The notes under the pieces were generated by a model, which saw only the letters and a program-made list of their open reading frames with translations, had not been told where the DNA came from and did no database searches. A program made the translations under genes and the position numbers. 5,620 nt of DNA from positions 1 through 5,620 of the forward strand of contig JAAZIL010000026.1 of the NCBI GenBank assembly GCA_012800885.1, given 5' to 3'. This DNA is from Candidatus Dojkabacteria bacterium. GTDB taxonomy: Bacteria > Patescibacteriota > Dojkabacteria > SC72. Within the stretch, counting starts at the first letter, position 1. Each line of letters begins with the position of its first letter. Positions 1 to 5,620 of the stretch are shown here, piece after piece.

Positions 1-792
1 ACCACAGAAAACTTCATTATGGCAGCGTGCTTAGCAAAGGGAACCTCCGTTATGATTAATAGTGCATCAGAACCTCATGTACAAGATCTCTGTAAATTCT
101 TAATTAGTATGGGTGCAGATATTGAAGGAGTTGGTTCTTCTACTATTAAAGTGAAAGGTGTAGAGAAATTGAGTGGTACAACTTATACAGTATCTTCAGA
201 TTATCATGAAATAACAACATTACTTGCACTAGGAGCAATGACAGGAGGAGAGGTGAGTGTCAACAACGCTGTGCCTCAATATTTTGGATTAATTAAAAAA
301 ACATTCCATAAATTCGGTGTTGATATCCTTTACAATGAAGATAGAGCATCTGTTAAGCGTAACTCTACACTGAAAGTTCTACAACCCTATACTAAAAATA
401 TACTTCAAAAAGTAGAGGCTGCACCTTGGCCATATTTCCCTGCTGACTTACTACCTTTAATGATGGCTTTAGCTGTAAAAGCAGAAGGTAATAGTATGTT
501 CTGGAACAAACTCTATGAAGGAGGTTTCTTCTGGATACCAGAAATGATTAAATTTGGAGCACACATTGTTATGTGTGACCCACACAGAGTAATTGTTTTT
601 GGGAATAAGCCTCTATCTCCAGCAGAGGTTAATGCACCTAAAATAATTCGTGCTACTGTAGCTCTCTTAATGGTTGCATTAACCATTGATGGTGAGAGTA
701 TTATCTATGATGCAGATGCAATAAAAAGGGCACATCCTAATTTTGTTGAAAATCTACAAGCTTTAAGTGCAGATGTTAAGTGGAGAGATTAG
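1..792 (+). CDS. murA: UDP-N-acetylglucosamine 1-carboxyvinyltransferase (MurA), 5'-truncated, divergent
   Basis: MurA transfers enolpyruvate from PEP to UDP-GlcNAc, the first committed cytoplasmic step of peptidoglycan synthesis. The frame is open from base 1, so the start and N-terminal part lie outside the window; 263 codons are seen of about 420 expected. The visible part begins with a TENFIMAACLAKGT segment, matching the ATE-IIMAA-LAEGT region of MurA, followed by SEPHVQDLCKFLISMGADI. Further on come FPADLLPLMMAL (canonical FPTDMQAQ), YEGGFFWIPEMIKFGA (canonical FENRFMHVPELSRMGA), IIRATVALL and IKRAHPNFVENL. Aligned by eye to E. coli, Asp305 (codon 445-447), Arg371 (649-651) and Arg397 (727-729) are kept, but Arg331 of ENRF is Gly and Asp369 is Ile. 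The catalytic Cys115 region is not in the window. It could be a MurA-like paralogue of the enolpyruvyl transferase family. It ends with TAG, 241 bp before the mraZ cluster, so it may be a separate transcript. Confidence 0.88.
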   Translation, partial: TTENFIMAACLAKGTSVMINSASEPHVQDLCKFLISMGADIEGVGSSTIKVKGVEKLSGTTYTVSSDYHEITTLLALGAMTGGEVSVNNAVPQYFGLIKKTFHKFGVDILYNEDRASVKRNSTLKVLQPYTKNILQKVEAAPWPYFPADLLPLMMALAVKAEGNSMFWNKLYEGGFFWIPEMIKFGAHIVMCDPHRVIVFGNKPLSPAEVNAPKIIRATVALLMVALTIDGESIIYDADAIKRAHPNFVENLQALSADVKWRD

Positions 793-983
793 AATCTTGA
801 ACTTTTATCCAAACTATTTATACTTCTAACCCACAGATGAGTTTCTTCATAACTGTTTTATCGATAAAAAACATATTTTGCAATAATAATTATTATCTGG
901 ATATATTCACTCTTCAGATTTAAAAAAATTCTACCTTAAATCCATACTTTTATTACATATTACAATCCTCTAGTATTTCTCTC
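793..983. other. AT-rich intergenic region without a gene
   Basis: Between the murA stop and the mraZ promoter I see no credible coding sequence on either strand. The stretch holds two perfect 14-bp AT-rich palindromes, TTTTATCGATAAAA at 856-869 and ATAATAATTATTAT at 883-896. There is also a 7-bp inverted repeat, GATTTAA at 917-923 and TTAAATC at 936-942, with a 12-nt loop and a short T-run shortly after. None has a GC-rich stem, so a strong intrinsic terminator for murA is not evident. Confidence 0.6.
917..950 (+). terminator. Weak candidate terminator after murA
   Basis: GATTTAA (917-923) and TTAAATC (936-942) can pair as a 7-bp stem with one G-C pair and a 12-nt loop, and CTTTT follows at 946-950. 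This is the only hairpin-plus-T arrangement I can find in the gap. The stem is weak and the T-run is short and offset, so it may be chance in AT-rich DNA. Confidence 0.2.
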
Positions 984-1012
984 TTGACCATCACAGTACT
1001 AAATGATACATT
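984..1012 (+). promoter_or_regulatory. Sigma70-like promoter of the mraZ operon
   Basis: A -35 box TTGACC (984-989, 5 of 6 to consensus) is followed after exactly 17 bp by TACATT (1007-1012, 4 of 6 to TATAAT). Transcription would start near 1018-1020, giving a leader of about 30 nt before the mraZ ATG. Its position directly upstream of the AGTGG repeats and of the first gene of the cluster supports the call. It is prediction only. Confidence 0.6.
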
Positions 1013-1040
1013 AGTGGCAAGAAGTGGTAAGAAGTGGTAA
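1011..1040 (+). promoter_or_regulatory. Putative MraZ operator: three AGTGG repeats, 10-bp period
   Basis: AGTGG occurs at 1013-1017, 1023-1027 and 1033-1037, exactly one helical turn apart. The second and third 10-mers are identical (GAAGTGGTAA) and the first is TTAGTGGCAA. MraZ of E. coli and of mycoplasmas is known to bind short G-rich direct repeats (TGGG-like or AAAGTG-like) at about this period upstream of its own gene. Here the array starts right after the -10 box and covers the likely transcription start, so bound MraZ would block RNA polymerase. That function is inferred from the family and position. Confidence 0.7.
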
Positions 1041-1048
1041 AATTGCGC

Positions 1049-1492
1049 ATGATTATTGGAGAGTACAGGAGTACTATCGGAAACAAAAAGAGAGTATCAC
1101 TTCCTAAAAAGTTTAGAGACGAATTGGGTGAAGAGATAATTCTAACAAGAGGATATGAAGATTCGTTGATACTTGTTAATAAACAGATGTGGGAAAAAGT
1201 AGCAAAAGAAGTGATTAATGGCTCTTTTATAAATAAAAACATTCGTGATACAAGTAGATTCCTTGTAGGTGGTGCAGTAGAGATAGAAACGGATAAATTA
1301 GGACGATTTGTAATACCACAATCTCTTTTTGAACACGCTCAACTTAATAGAGATGTTGTCTTTATCGGTTTAATAAACTGGATAGAGGTATGGGATAGGG
1401 ATAAGTGGGAAGAGAAACTAAAGTACCTTCAACAGAGAGGAGAAGATATTGCTAATGAAATAAGTAAAATGAGTAGTAAAGTAGATGGATAA
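1049..1492 (+). CDS. mraZ: Transcriptional regulator MraZ
   Basis: MraZ is a DNA-binding protein of the SpoVT/AbrB fold that forms a ring and represses the dcw operon from repeats upstream of its own gene. I chose ATG 1049, giving 147 aa, because MIIGEYRSTI matches the family's usual start (M-hydrophobic-GEY). An in-frame GTG at 1034 would add 5 residues but lies inside the third operator repeat. Two AbrB-like halves are visible. The first has IGNKKRVSLPKKF (residues 10-22), where the family's DxxxR motif reads GNKKR, so Asp is replaced by Gly. The second has a normal DKLGRFVIP (82-90). A W-D-R-D-K-W segment near the C-terminus also fits the family. There is no strong Shine-Dalgarno. The gene overlaps rsmH by 8 nt, suggesting coupled translation, and is probably autoregulated through the repeats at 1011-1040. 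Confidence 0.93.
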   Translation: MIIGEYRSTIGNKKRVSLPKKFRDELGEEIILTRGYEDSLILVNKQMWEKVAKEVINGSFINKNIRDTSRFLVGGAVEIETDKLGRFVIPQSLFEHAQLNRDVVFIGLINWIEVWDRDKWEEKLKYLQQRGEDIANEISKMSSKVDG

Positions 1493-2372
1493 GGTACATG
1501 TACCAGTACTTCTTAAAGAATCTCTTAATGCTTTAAATATTAATCCTACCTCTTTCTACATTGATTGTACCCTTGGTGATGGAGGACATAGTATTGAGAT
1601 ACTGAGAAGATTAAACTCAGAAGGATTACTGTTAAGTATTGATCAAGATAGATATGCTATCGATTTTGTCAAAAGGTACTACAAAGATGAAATAAAAAGT
1701 AATTGGCATATAGTAGAGAGTAATTTCGCAAAGTTAGATGAAATTCTCCTAAGATACGAAAGAAAACCAGACGGGATACTAATAGATTTAGGATTATCAT
1801 CTAGACAACTAGAGAAATCACATAATAGAGGATTTAGTTATTTAAAGGAAGAAGAGCCACTAGATATGAGAATGAGCATGAATCTAGAAGTAAAAGCTAA
1901 AGACCTGTTACTCGGATTAACAGAGAAGGAATTGACTACACTATTTAGAAAATACGGAGAAGAGAGATACGCAAATCGTATTGCAAAAGAGATTAAAAAA
2001 AATATCACGGATATAGATACAGTTGGAGATCTTACAAGACTTGTCTACAGAGTTGTGCCGGCAGCTCATCAAAGTTCTAAGAACCCTTCTCGCAGAGTCT
2101 TTCAGGCTCTGCGAATTGCGGTAAATGATGAACTAAATTCATTAAAAAAAGTACTAGACATATCTTTTAAGTTCTTAAACAGTAAAGGAAGAATCTGTGT
2201 AATATCCTTTCATTCATTAGAAGATAGGATAGTTAAAGATTACTTTAATAGTTTAGCTGTAAGCGGAGAAGGAGTACTTCTTTCAAAAGAAGTTATTGCC
2301 CCAACCGAGGAAGAAGCAGAGATAAATCCTAGATCCGCTTCAGCAAAACTTAGGATAATAGAAAAAATATAG
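1485..2372 (+). CDS. rsmH: 16S rRNA (cytosine(1402)-N(4))-methyltransferase RsmH (MraW)
   Basis: RsmH transfers a methyl group from S-adenosylmethionine to N4 of C1402 in the decoding centre of 16S rRNA. The 295-aa product is close to the family's usual 300 or so. Visible motifs in order: HVPVLLKESL (residues 5-14, the typical N-terminus), DCTLGDGGHS (27-36, SAM-binding motif I), SIDQD (51-55, acidic residue at the ribose position), DGILIDLGLSS (96-106, canonical DGILFDLGVSS), RGFSY and PLDMRM, then SRRVFQALRIAVNDEL, ISFHSLEDRIVK and near the C-terminus NPRSASAKLR. All are hallmark RsmH segments, and no key residue seems missing. The ATG lies inside the end of mraZ (8-nt overlap), with no strong ribosome-binding site, so it is probably translated by coupling. 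It is the normal second gene of a dcw cluster. Confidence 0.97.
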   Translation: MDKVHVPVLLKESLNALNINPTSFYIDCTLGDGGHSIEILRRLNSEGLLLSIDQDRYAIDFVKRYYKDEIKSNWHIVESNFAKLDEILLRYERKPDGILIDLGLSSRQLEKSHNRGFSYLKEEEPLDMRMSMNLEVKAKDLLLGLTEKELTTLFRKYGEERYANRIAKEIKKNITDIDTVGDLTRLVYRVVPAAHQSSKNPSRRVFQALRIAVNDELNSLKKVLDISFKFLNSKGRICVISFHSLEDRIVKDYFNSLAVSGEGVLLSKEVIAPTEEEAEINPRSASAKLRIIEKI

Positions 2373-2376
2373 AAAA

Positions 2377-2682
2377 ATGAAAAATACAAATAAACAGAAG
2401 AAATCTCTTTTTAGTATAATATCTCTATCCTCTTTTATCATATTTACACTATCTCAACTTGTTATTAATTCAATTCTCACGCCTCTTGGAGGAAAATTAC
2501 AATCTTTAAATAGAGAGAAAGAGTATCTTCTTGAGGAAAACAGAAAGATATCAGAGAGTATTGCAAAGAGTGGTTCGATAAGAGTAATTGAACAGCTCTC
2601 TAATAAGAAGCTATCTCTTACACAAGATAAAGTACAAACCTACATATATATTGAGGATACAACTTTAGTAGCAACTTACTAA
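2377..2682 (+). CDS. Small FtsL/DivIC-like septum protein
   Basis: The 101-aa product has FtsL topology: a short basic cytoplasmic tail (residues 1-9, KNTNKQKK), one membrane segment (about 11-33) and an extracytoplasmic segment likely to form a coiled coil (about 38-64, rich in L, E, K and N, with heptad-spaced L41, L44, L51, N55, I58 and I62). FtsL-type proteins form a complex with DivIB/FtsQ and DivIC/FtsB and activate the septal synthase. The sequence has no diagnostic motif, as is usual for this fast-evolving family. The call therefore rests on size, topology and position between rsmH and the PBP gene, where ftsL normally lies. It begins 4 nt after rsmH and its stop overlaps the next ATG by one base (TAATG), so translation is probably coupled to ftsI. 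A DivIC/FtsB-like protein is the alternative. Confidence 0.7.
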   Translation: MKNTNKQKKSLFSIISLSSFIIFTLSQLVINSILTPLGGKLQSLNREKEYLLEENRKISESIAKSGSIRVIEQLSNKKLSLTQDKVQTYIYIEDTTLVATY

Positions 2683-3854
2683 TGTCTAGTCTTAATCATC
2701 TTCACTCGAAAAAGAAATACAGTAAACAAGAGAAGCTCGGTATAACAATCCAGAGAAGAAATCACAAAATTATACTGTGGGGAATAACACTTTTAGGCCT
2801 TAGTGTCATTATTCAAGCATTTAGATGGCAGATAATTGATTCAGATAAATTTCAATTAATTGCTCAACAACAGTATAGGGATACTGATAAACAGACTGCT
2901 GAGAGAGGAATAATATATGCAGCAGATGGTACTGTATTAGCAGTTGATCAACCTGTATGGAATCTTTACGCTTCTCTAAGTACTGATAAAAGAGAGAGAG
3001 AGCTATTCTTTAGTAAAGTTGATGAGTATATAACCACAGTCTCCTCAATATTAGCTGTAGAGAGAGAGATTATTGCAAATAAAATAACAGATGACTTCCT
3101 GTTTGTTAATTTAGCAAAAGGAATAGACAATGAGAAAAAAACCGCTCTTGAAACAGTCAATATTTTCAATGGAGAGAGTCTCGGGAAACCTGGTTTCGGT
3201 CTATACTTTGAAAGAGATCTTAAAAGGGTATATCCTAATGGAGAACTAGCTTCTCATGTTCTCGGCTTTATTGGTAAAACCTCAGAAGGAGAGGCTTTGG
3301 GACAGTATGGAGTAGAAGGTTTCTATTTCGGTGATATTACAGGTAAAGAAGGATACACTTACGAAGAGAAAGATTACTTAGGAAATACAATACTTACTGC
3401 AGAGTATGAACCGATTCTACCTAGATCTGGTAAAGACTTCACACTTACTATTAAGCCTGCAATTCAGAACAAAGTAGAGAAATTATTAAAAGAGGGTGTT
3501 GAAAATACACGTTCTAAAAGTGGCTCTGTAATTATTATGAACCCTAAGACAGGTGAGATTATCTCTATGGCAAACTATCCCAACTACAATCCTAATGAAT
3601 ACTGGAGAGTATCTGATCCTTGGATATTCAAAAACTTGTCTGTTTCAGATGTATATGAATACGGCTCTGTTCATAAACCTATTACAGTTGCAATTGCATT
3701 AGAATCAGGTGCTATATCAAGTGATTTTAAATGTAATGATACTACTGGATATCTAGATCTTTATGAGGCCACTAAGTATGATGATTTAAAAGGAAGAACA
3801 ATTCATACATGGAACAAAAAACCGAGTGGGAAACAATCTTTGGGAGATGCTTAA
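2682..3854 (+). CDS. ftsI: Penicillin-binding protein (FtsI/PBP2 type), N-terminal part before frame break
   Basis: This is the first 390 residues of a class B penicillin-binding protein, a DD-transpeptidase that cross-links septal peptidoglycan. It has a basic cytoplasmic tail, one membrane anchor (about residues 30-47, followed by RWQIID) and the pedestal domain. The pedestal shows RGIIYAADGTVLA (75-87) and GQYGVEGFYFGDITGKEG (207-224). The transpeptidase domain follows with NPKTGEIISMANYPNYNP (from about 287) and the catalytic SxxK box YGSVHKP, with Ser329 and Lys332. The frame stops at TAA 3852-3854 straight after GRTIHTWNKK...LGDA, in the middle of the transpeptidase domain. The remaining motifs continue in another frame. 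Joined, the protein would be about 614 aa, normal for the family. Alone, this piece should not be an active transpeptidase. Its position after an ftsL-like gene supports ftsI over an elongation-specific PBP2. Confidence 0.85.
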   Translation: MSSLNHLHSKKKYSKQEKLGITIQRRNHKIILWGITLLGLSVIIQAFRWQIIDSDKFQLIAQQQYRDTDKQTAERGIIYAADGTVLAVDQPVWNLYASLSTDKRERELFFSKVDEYITTVSSILAVEREIIANKITDDFLFVNLAKGIDNEKKTALETVNIFNGESLGKPGFGLYFERDLKRVYPNGELASHVLGFIGKTSEGEALGQYGVEGFYFGDITGKEGYTYEEKDYLGNTILTAEYEPILPRSGKDFTLTIKPAIQNKVEKLLKEGVENTRSKSGSVIIMNPKTGEIISMANYPNYNPNEYWRVSDPWIFKNLSVSDVYEYGSVHKPITVAIALESGAISSDFKCNDTTGYLDLYEATKYDDLKGRTIHTWNKKPSGKQSLGDA

Positions 3855-4524
3855 AAACTCTTCTAATACCTGTATTGCAACTACAGCTTTGGAAGTGGAA
3901 CCTCTCTACTTTTACAACAAACTTAAAGAGTTTGGAATAGGAAGTTTTTTAGGGATAGGGCTACAAGAAGAGAGCAATAGCTTCCTAAAATCTTATGATA
4001 GCTGGACAAGATTAGATATAATTACAGCATCATTTGGCCAAGGTATATCTGCAACACCCTTACAGGTAATCTCTGCAATAAGTACTATCGCAAATCACGG
4101 CAAGAGAATGAGACCATATATAGTATCCTCTATCTCTGATAAAACCGAGAAAATTACTTTTCAACCACAGGTTATCTCAGAACCTATCTCACTAGAAGTT
4201 GCTGACTCAGTTGCTGAAATGATGACAAAAGTTATTGAGGATGGAGATATTAACATATCATATATTAATCAACTAAAACCCTATGATATAGCGGGTAAAA
4301 CTGGAACAGCACAGATAGCCAAAAAAGATGGAACTGGGTATGAAAAAGACAAGACAACTACTACCTTTGTAGGCTTTGCACCCTCTAAGGATGCAAAAAT
4401 GATTATGTTAGTAAGACTAGAGGAACCAAAAAACAATCCTTTTGCTGCAACAAATGTAGCACCTCTATGGACAAACATATTCATCAATATCGCTAATGAC
4501 CTAGAAATACCCAAAAATAATTGA
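3826..4524 (+). CDS. ftsI: Penicillin-binding protein (FtsI/PBP2 type), C-terminal part after frame break
   Basis: This frame carries the rest of the transpeptidase domain: the SxN box in KNSSNTC (codons 3859-3867), FGIGSFLGIGL, the conserved SFGQGISATPLQVISAIS segment, and KTGTAQ with Lys at 4297-4299 in DIAGKTGTAQ. It then runs to a C-terminal VGFAPS region and an LW-NIF tail. No PASTA domain follows. The residues before LKNSSN (from GTG 3826 to about 3849) do not resemble a PBP and are out-of-frame reading of the upstream part, so 3826 is very unlikely to be a true start. ATG 3847 is an alternative restart but has GGGAG directly against it rather than at ribosome-binding distance. The real protein is most likely the fusion of the two frames. 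The gene ends with TGA. Confidence 0.8.
   Translation: MGNNLWEMLKNSSNTCIATTALEVEPLYFYNKLKEFGIGSFLGIGLQEESNSFLKSYDSWTRLDIITASFGQGISATPLQVISAISTIANHGKRMRPYIVSSISDKTEKITFQPQVISEPISLEVADSVAEMMTKVIEDGDINISYINQLKPYDIAGKTGTAQIAKKDGTGYEKDKTTTTFVGFAPSKDAKMIMLVRLEEPKNNPFAATNVAPLWTNIFINIANDLEIPKNN
3842..3858 (+). other. Frame break inside the transpeptidase domain
   Basis: The upstream frame reads ...GGA GAT GCT TAA, and the downstream frame resumes as CTT AAA AAC TCT TCT AAT. Family spacing from the Trp of the RTIHTW segment to the first Ser of SxN is 17 residues. Reading GAT GCT CTT AAA AAC restores exactly that spacing (DALKNSSN). Relative to this reading the window lacks one CT of a CTCT repeat, that is, 2 nt. 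A simple +1 skip would give DAKNSSN, one residue short. A GGGAG lies just upstream of the stop, loosely like the prfB +1 site, but GCU does not re-pair well on CUU. Confidence 0.75.
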
Positions 4525-4556
4525 GATAATACCGTAATAATTTAGAAAACTTAATT
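4525..4556. other. Short gap before mraY-like gene without a clear ribosome-binding site
   Basis: These 32 nt contain no purine-rich Shine-Dalgarno at the usual distance from ATG 4557; the nearest bases are TTTAGAAAACTTAATT. There is no convincing promoter, so the gene is probably read from the mraZ promoter. Confidence 0.4.
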
Positions 4557-5585
4557 ATGATAGACATACTCAGGGAAAACTTTAAATATCTCCTCATCTC
4601 TACTATTGCTTCAGTAATATTTGCACCAATAATGATTAGTTTACTTTACAAATTTAATCAAGTAAGCGGAATAAAAAAGACCTCTCTCAAAGATAAAGGG
4701 GGAACTAATAGTGTATTTATGAGAATAATGAGAACTACACAAACTGATGGTACACCTAATTTAGGAGGGATTTTAATATGGATTATAGTACCCTTTATAA
4801 CATATCTCGTTACACCTATGTTTCCACTCTTAAAAGTGCTTCTTATTGGTTTTATACTTTTCGGTTTCTGGGGATTGATAGATGTGGTTGTATTTACTAA
4901 TGGATGTAAGAATAATGAGAAATTAAGAGTAATGCAGGAGACATTTGAATGGAGATTAGGAAAGCTCTTCTTTGCTATACTACTTAACTTAGGAGTAATG
5001 TATCTATTACACAAAACAGGATATTTTACTGAAATCAAAGTATTCTCTCTTCTAGCTATAAATGTAACACCCTTAATCCTATTAATTCTTGCTGTAATAG
5101 GGCAATTTGCAATATATTCAGGTGAGATATCAGACGGCTTAGATGGTTTAATGATAGGCATGTTTATAATAATAACATCTGCTATGTTTGTACTTCTTCT
5201 AGTACAAAACAAGTTCGATTTCTTACCCTTCTTAGCAGTTTTACTAGGTGTTCTAATTGTCAATCTCTACTTCAATATACCTCCTGCCAGATTCTGGAAC
5301 GGAGGACCTGGTGCAATGCCACTGGCATTCAGTATGTTTTACATAGGTTTGGTTACAGATAACCTTATTCCATACTTTGCATTCTCCTCTATCACATGGC
5401 TAATTATGCTTTCAAGCGCAATACAGATGATTAGTATGAAGTTTTTTAAAAAGAGAGTATTTAAAATAGCCCCCATACACCATCATTTCCAAGCAGTAGG
5501 GTGGCCTCAATACAAGATAACAATGAGATTCTGGTTATTTACCTTAGTAGTTTCATTACTCGGTATATATCTAGGTTTACTCTAG
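4557..5585 (+). CDS. mraY: Phospho-N-acetylmuramoyl-pentapeptide transferase (MraY)-like, divergent
   Basis: MraY is a multi-pass membrane enzyme that transfers phospho-MurNAc-pentapeptide from UDP to undecaprenyl phosphate, forming lipid I. The 342-aa product is of family length and very hydrophobic, with about ten membrane segments. Recognisable motifs: YKFNQV (31-36), GTPNLGG (65-71, canonical GTPTMGG), GLID (106-109), SDGLDGL (192-198, canonical TDGLDGL), YFN (238-240), IHHHFQAVGW (307-316, canonical IHHHFE..GW) and RFW (324-326). The HHH and GW segments favour MraY over WecA-type relatives. Two normally conserved sites are changed. The DD pair is Asp109-Val110, and the GDTGS loop reads GGPGA (249-253). 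Compared with typical MraY the loop between K45 and G65 is also enlarged. Function is therefore probable but the active site is atypical. It lies 32 nt after ftsI; murE and murF are missing between them. Confidence 0.85.
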   Translation: MIDILRENFKYLLISTIASVIFAPIMISLLYKFNQVSGIKKTSLKDKGGTNSVFMRIMRTTQTDGTPNLGGILIWIIVPFITYLVTPMFPLLKVLLIGFILFGFWGLIDVVVFTNGCKNNEKLRVMQETFEWRLGKLFFAILLNLGVMYLLHKTGYFTEIKVFSLLAINVTPLILLILAVIGQFAIYSGEISDGLDGLMIGMFIIITSAMFVLLLVQNKFDFLPFLAVLLGVLIVNLYFNIPPARFWNGGPGAMPLAFSMFYIGLVTDNLIPYFAFSSITWLIMLSSAIQMISMKFFKKRVFKIAPIHHHFQAVGWPQYKITMRFWLFTLVVSLLGIYLGLL

Positions 5586-5620
5586 ACATTTTTTATCTCT
5601 CTCACATTTGTTCTCTCCAT
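5586..5620. other. Start of a gap after mraY-like gene
   Basis: The last 35 nt are T- and C-rich (ATTTTTTATC, then CTCTCTCACA) and show no start codon in a good context. Nothing can be assigned before the window ends. Confidence 0.4.

Noticed and set aside
1034..1048. GTG 1034 as the mraZ start
   Set aside because: It adds five residues not seen in the family, lies within the third operator repeat, and lacks a ribosome-binding site. ATG 1049 gives the standard N-terminus.
991..1242. An 83-codon minus-strand frame over the mraZ start and promoter
   Set aside because: It is antisense to well-supported mraZ and its operator, with no motif and no promoter of its own.
3852..3858. A -1 slippery heptamer at TAAAAAC
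   Set aside because: It does not fit X XXY YYZ, lies at or after the stop, and a -1 shift leads into the wrong frame.
4522..4545. TGA read as an amino acid (code 25 or code 4), which would extend the PBP by eight residues to TAG 4543-4545
   Set aside because: No TGA occurs in frame in about 1,700 sense codons of the other genes, whereas code 25 or code 4 genomes use it often. TGA here is best taken as a stop.
4521..4549. A separate promoter for the mraY-like gene (TTGAGA at 4521)
   Set aside because: No -10 box occurs at 16-18 bp; the nearest TAATAA-like sequence is only about 9 bp away.
4658..5263. A 201-codon open frame on the minus strand within the mraY-like gene
   Set aside because: It is antisense to a gene with clear MraY motifs, has no recognisable domain, and is an expected by-product of AT-rich hydrophobic coding.
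1..5620. CRISPR array, mobile element, tRNA, rRNA or a defence system
   Set aside because: No regular spacer-repeat array, transposase, RNA-gene signature or defence domain is visible; the genes are all dcw or peptidoglycan functions.

Overview
The window is a low-GC (about one third G+C by eye) stretch of a bacterial dcw (division and cell wall) cluster, all on the + strand. It reads: 3' part of murA, then a 241-bp AT-rich gap, then mraZ - rsmH - ftsL-like - ftsI/PBP2-like (frame broken) - mraY-like. The last five genes are tightly packed: mraZ/rsmH overlap by 8 nt, rsmH/ftsL are 4 nt apart, ftsL/ftsI share one base (TAATG), and there are 32 nt before mraY. They look like a single operon starting just upstream of mraZ.

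The gene order is that of a textbook dcw cluster, but murE and murF, which usually lie between ftsI and mraY, are absent. The MurA and MraY homologues are both divergent at positions that are nearly invariant in model bacteria. This, the low GC, the weak Shine-Dalgarno signals and the compact layout suggest a candidate phyla radiation (Patescibacteria) genome, probably from a metagenome. The lineage is an inference and I cannot narrow it further. Stops are TAA, TAG and one TGA, and no in-frame TGA occurs in the sense codons, so the standard bacterial code fits.

Regulation is visible upstream of mraZ. A sigma70-like promoter (TTGACC, 17 bp, TACATT) is followed immediately by three AGTGG repeats at an exact 10-bp period, which is the arrangement expected of an MraZ autoregulatory operator.

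The proteins form one pathway. MurA makes the first committed muropeptide precursor, MraY puts the muropeptide on the lipid carrier, and the PBP cross-links the finished wall. The FtsL-like protein is a divisome scaffold, RsmH methylates 16S rRNA, and MraZ represses the operon.

The most notable anomaly is in the PBP gene. The SxxK motif lies in one frame and the SxN and KTG motifs in another. The break is at about 3849-3854 and is best explained by loss of a CT dinucleotide, or by an assembly error. I saw no CRISPR array, mobile element, tRNA or rRNA, and no wholly new system: this is a core region with several odd details.
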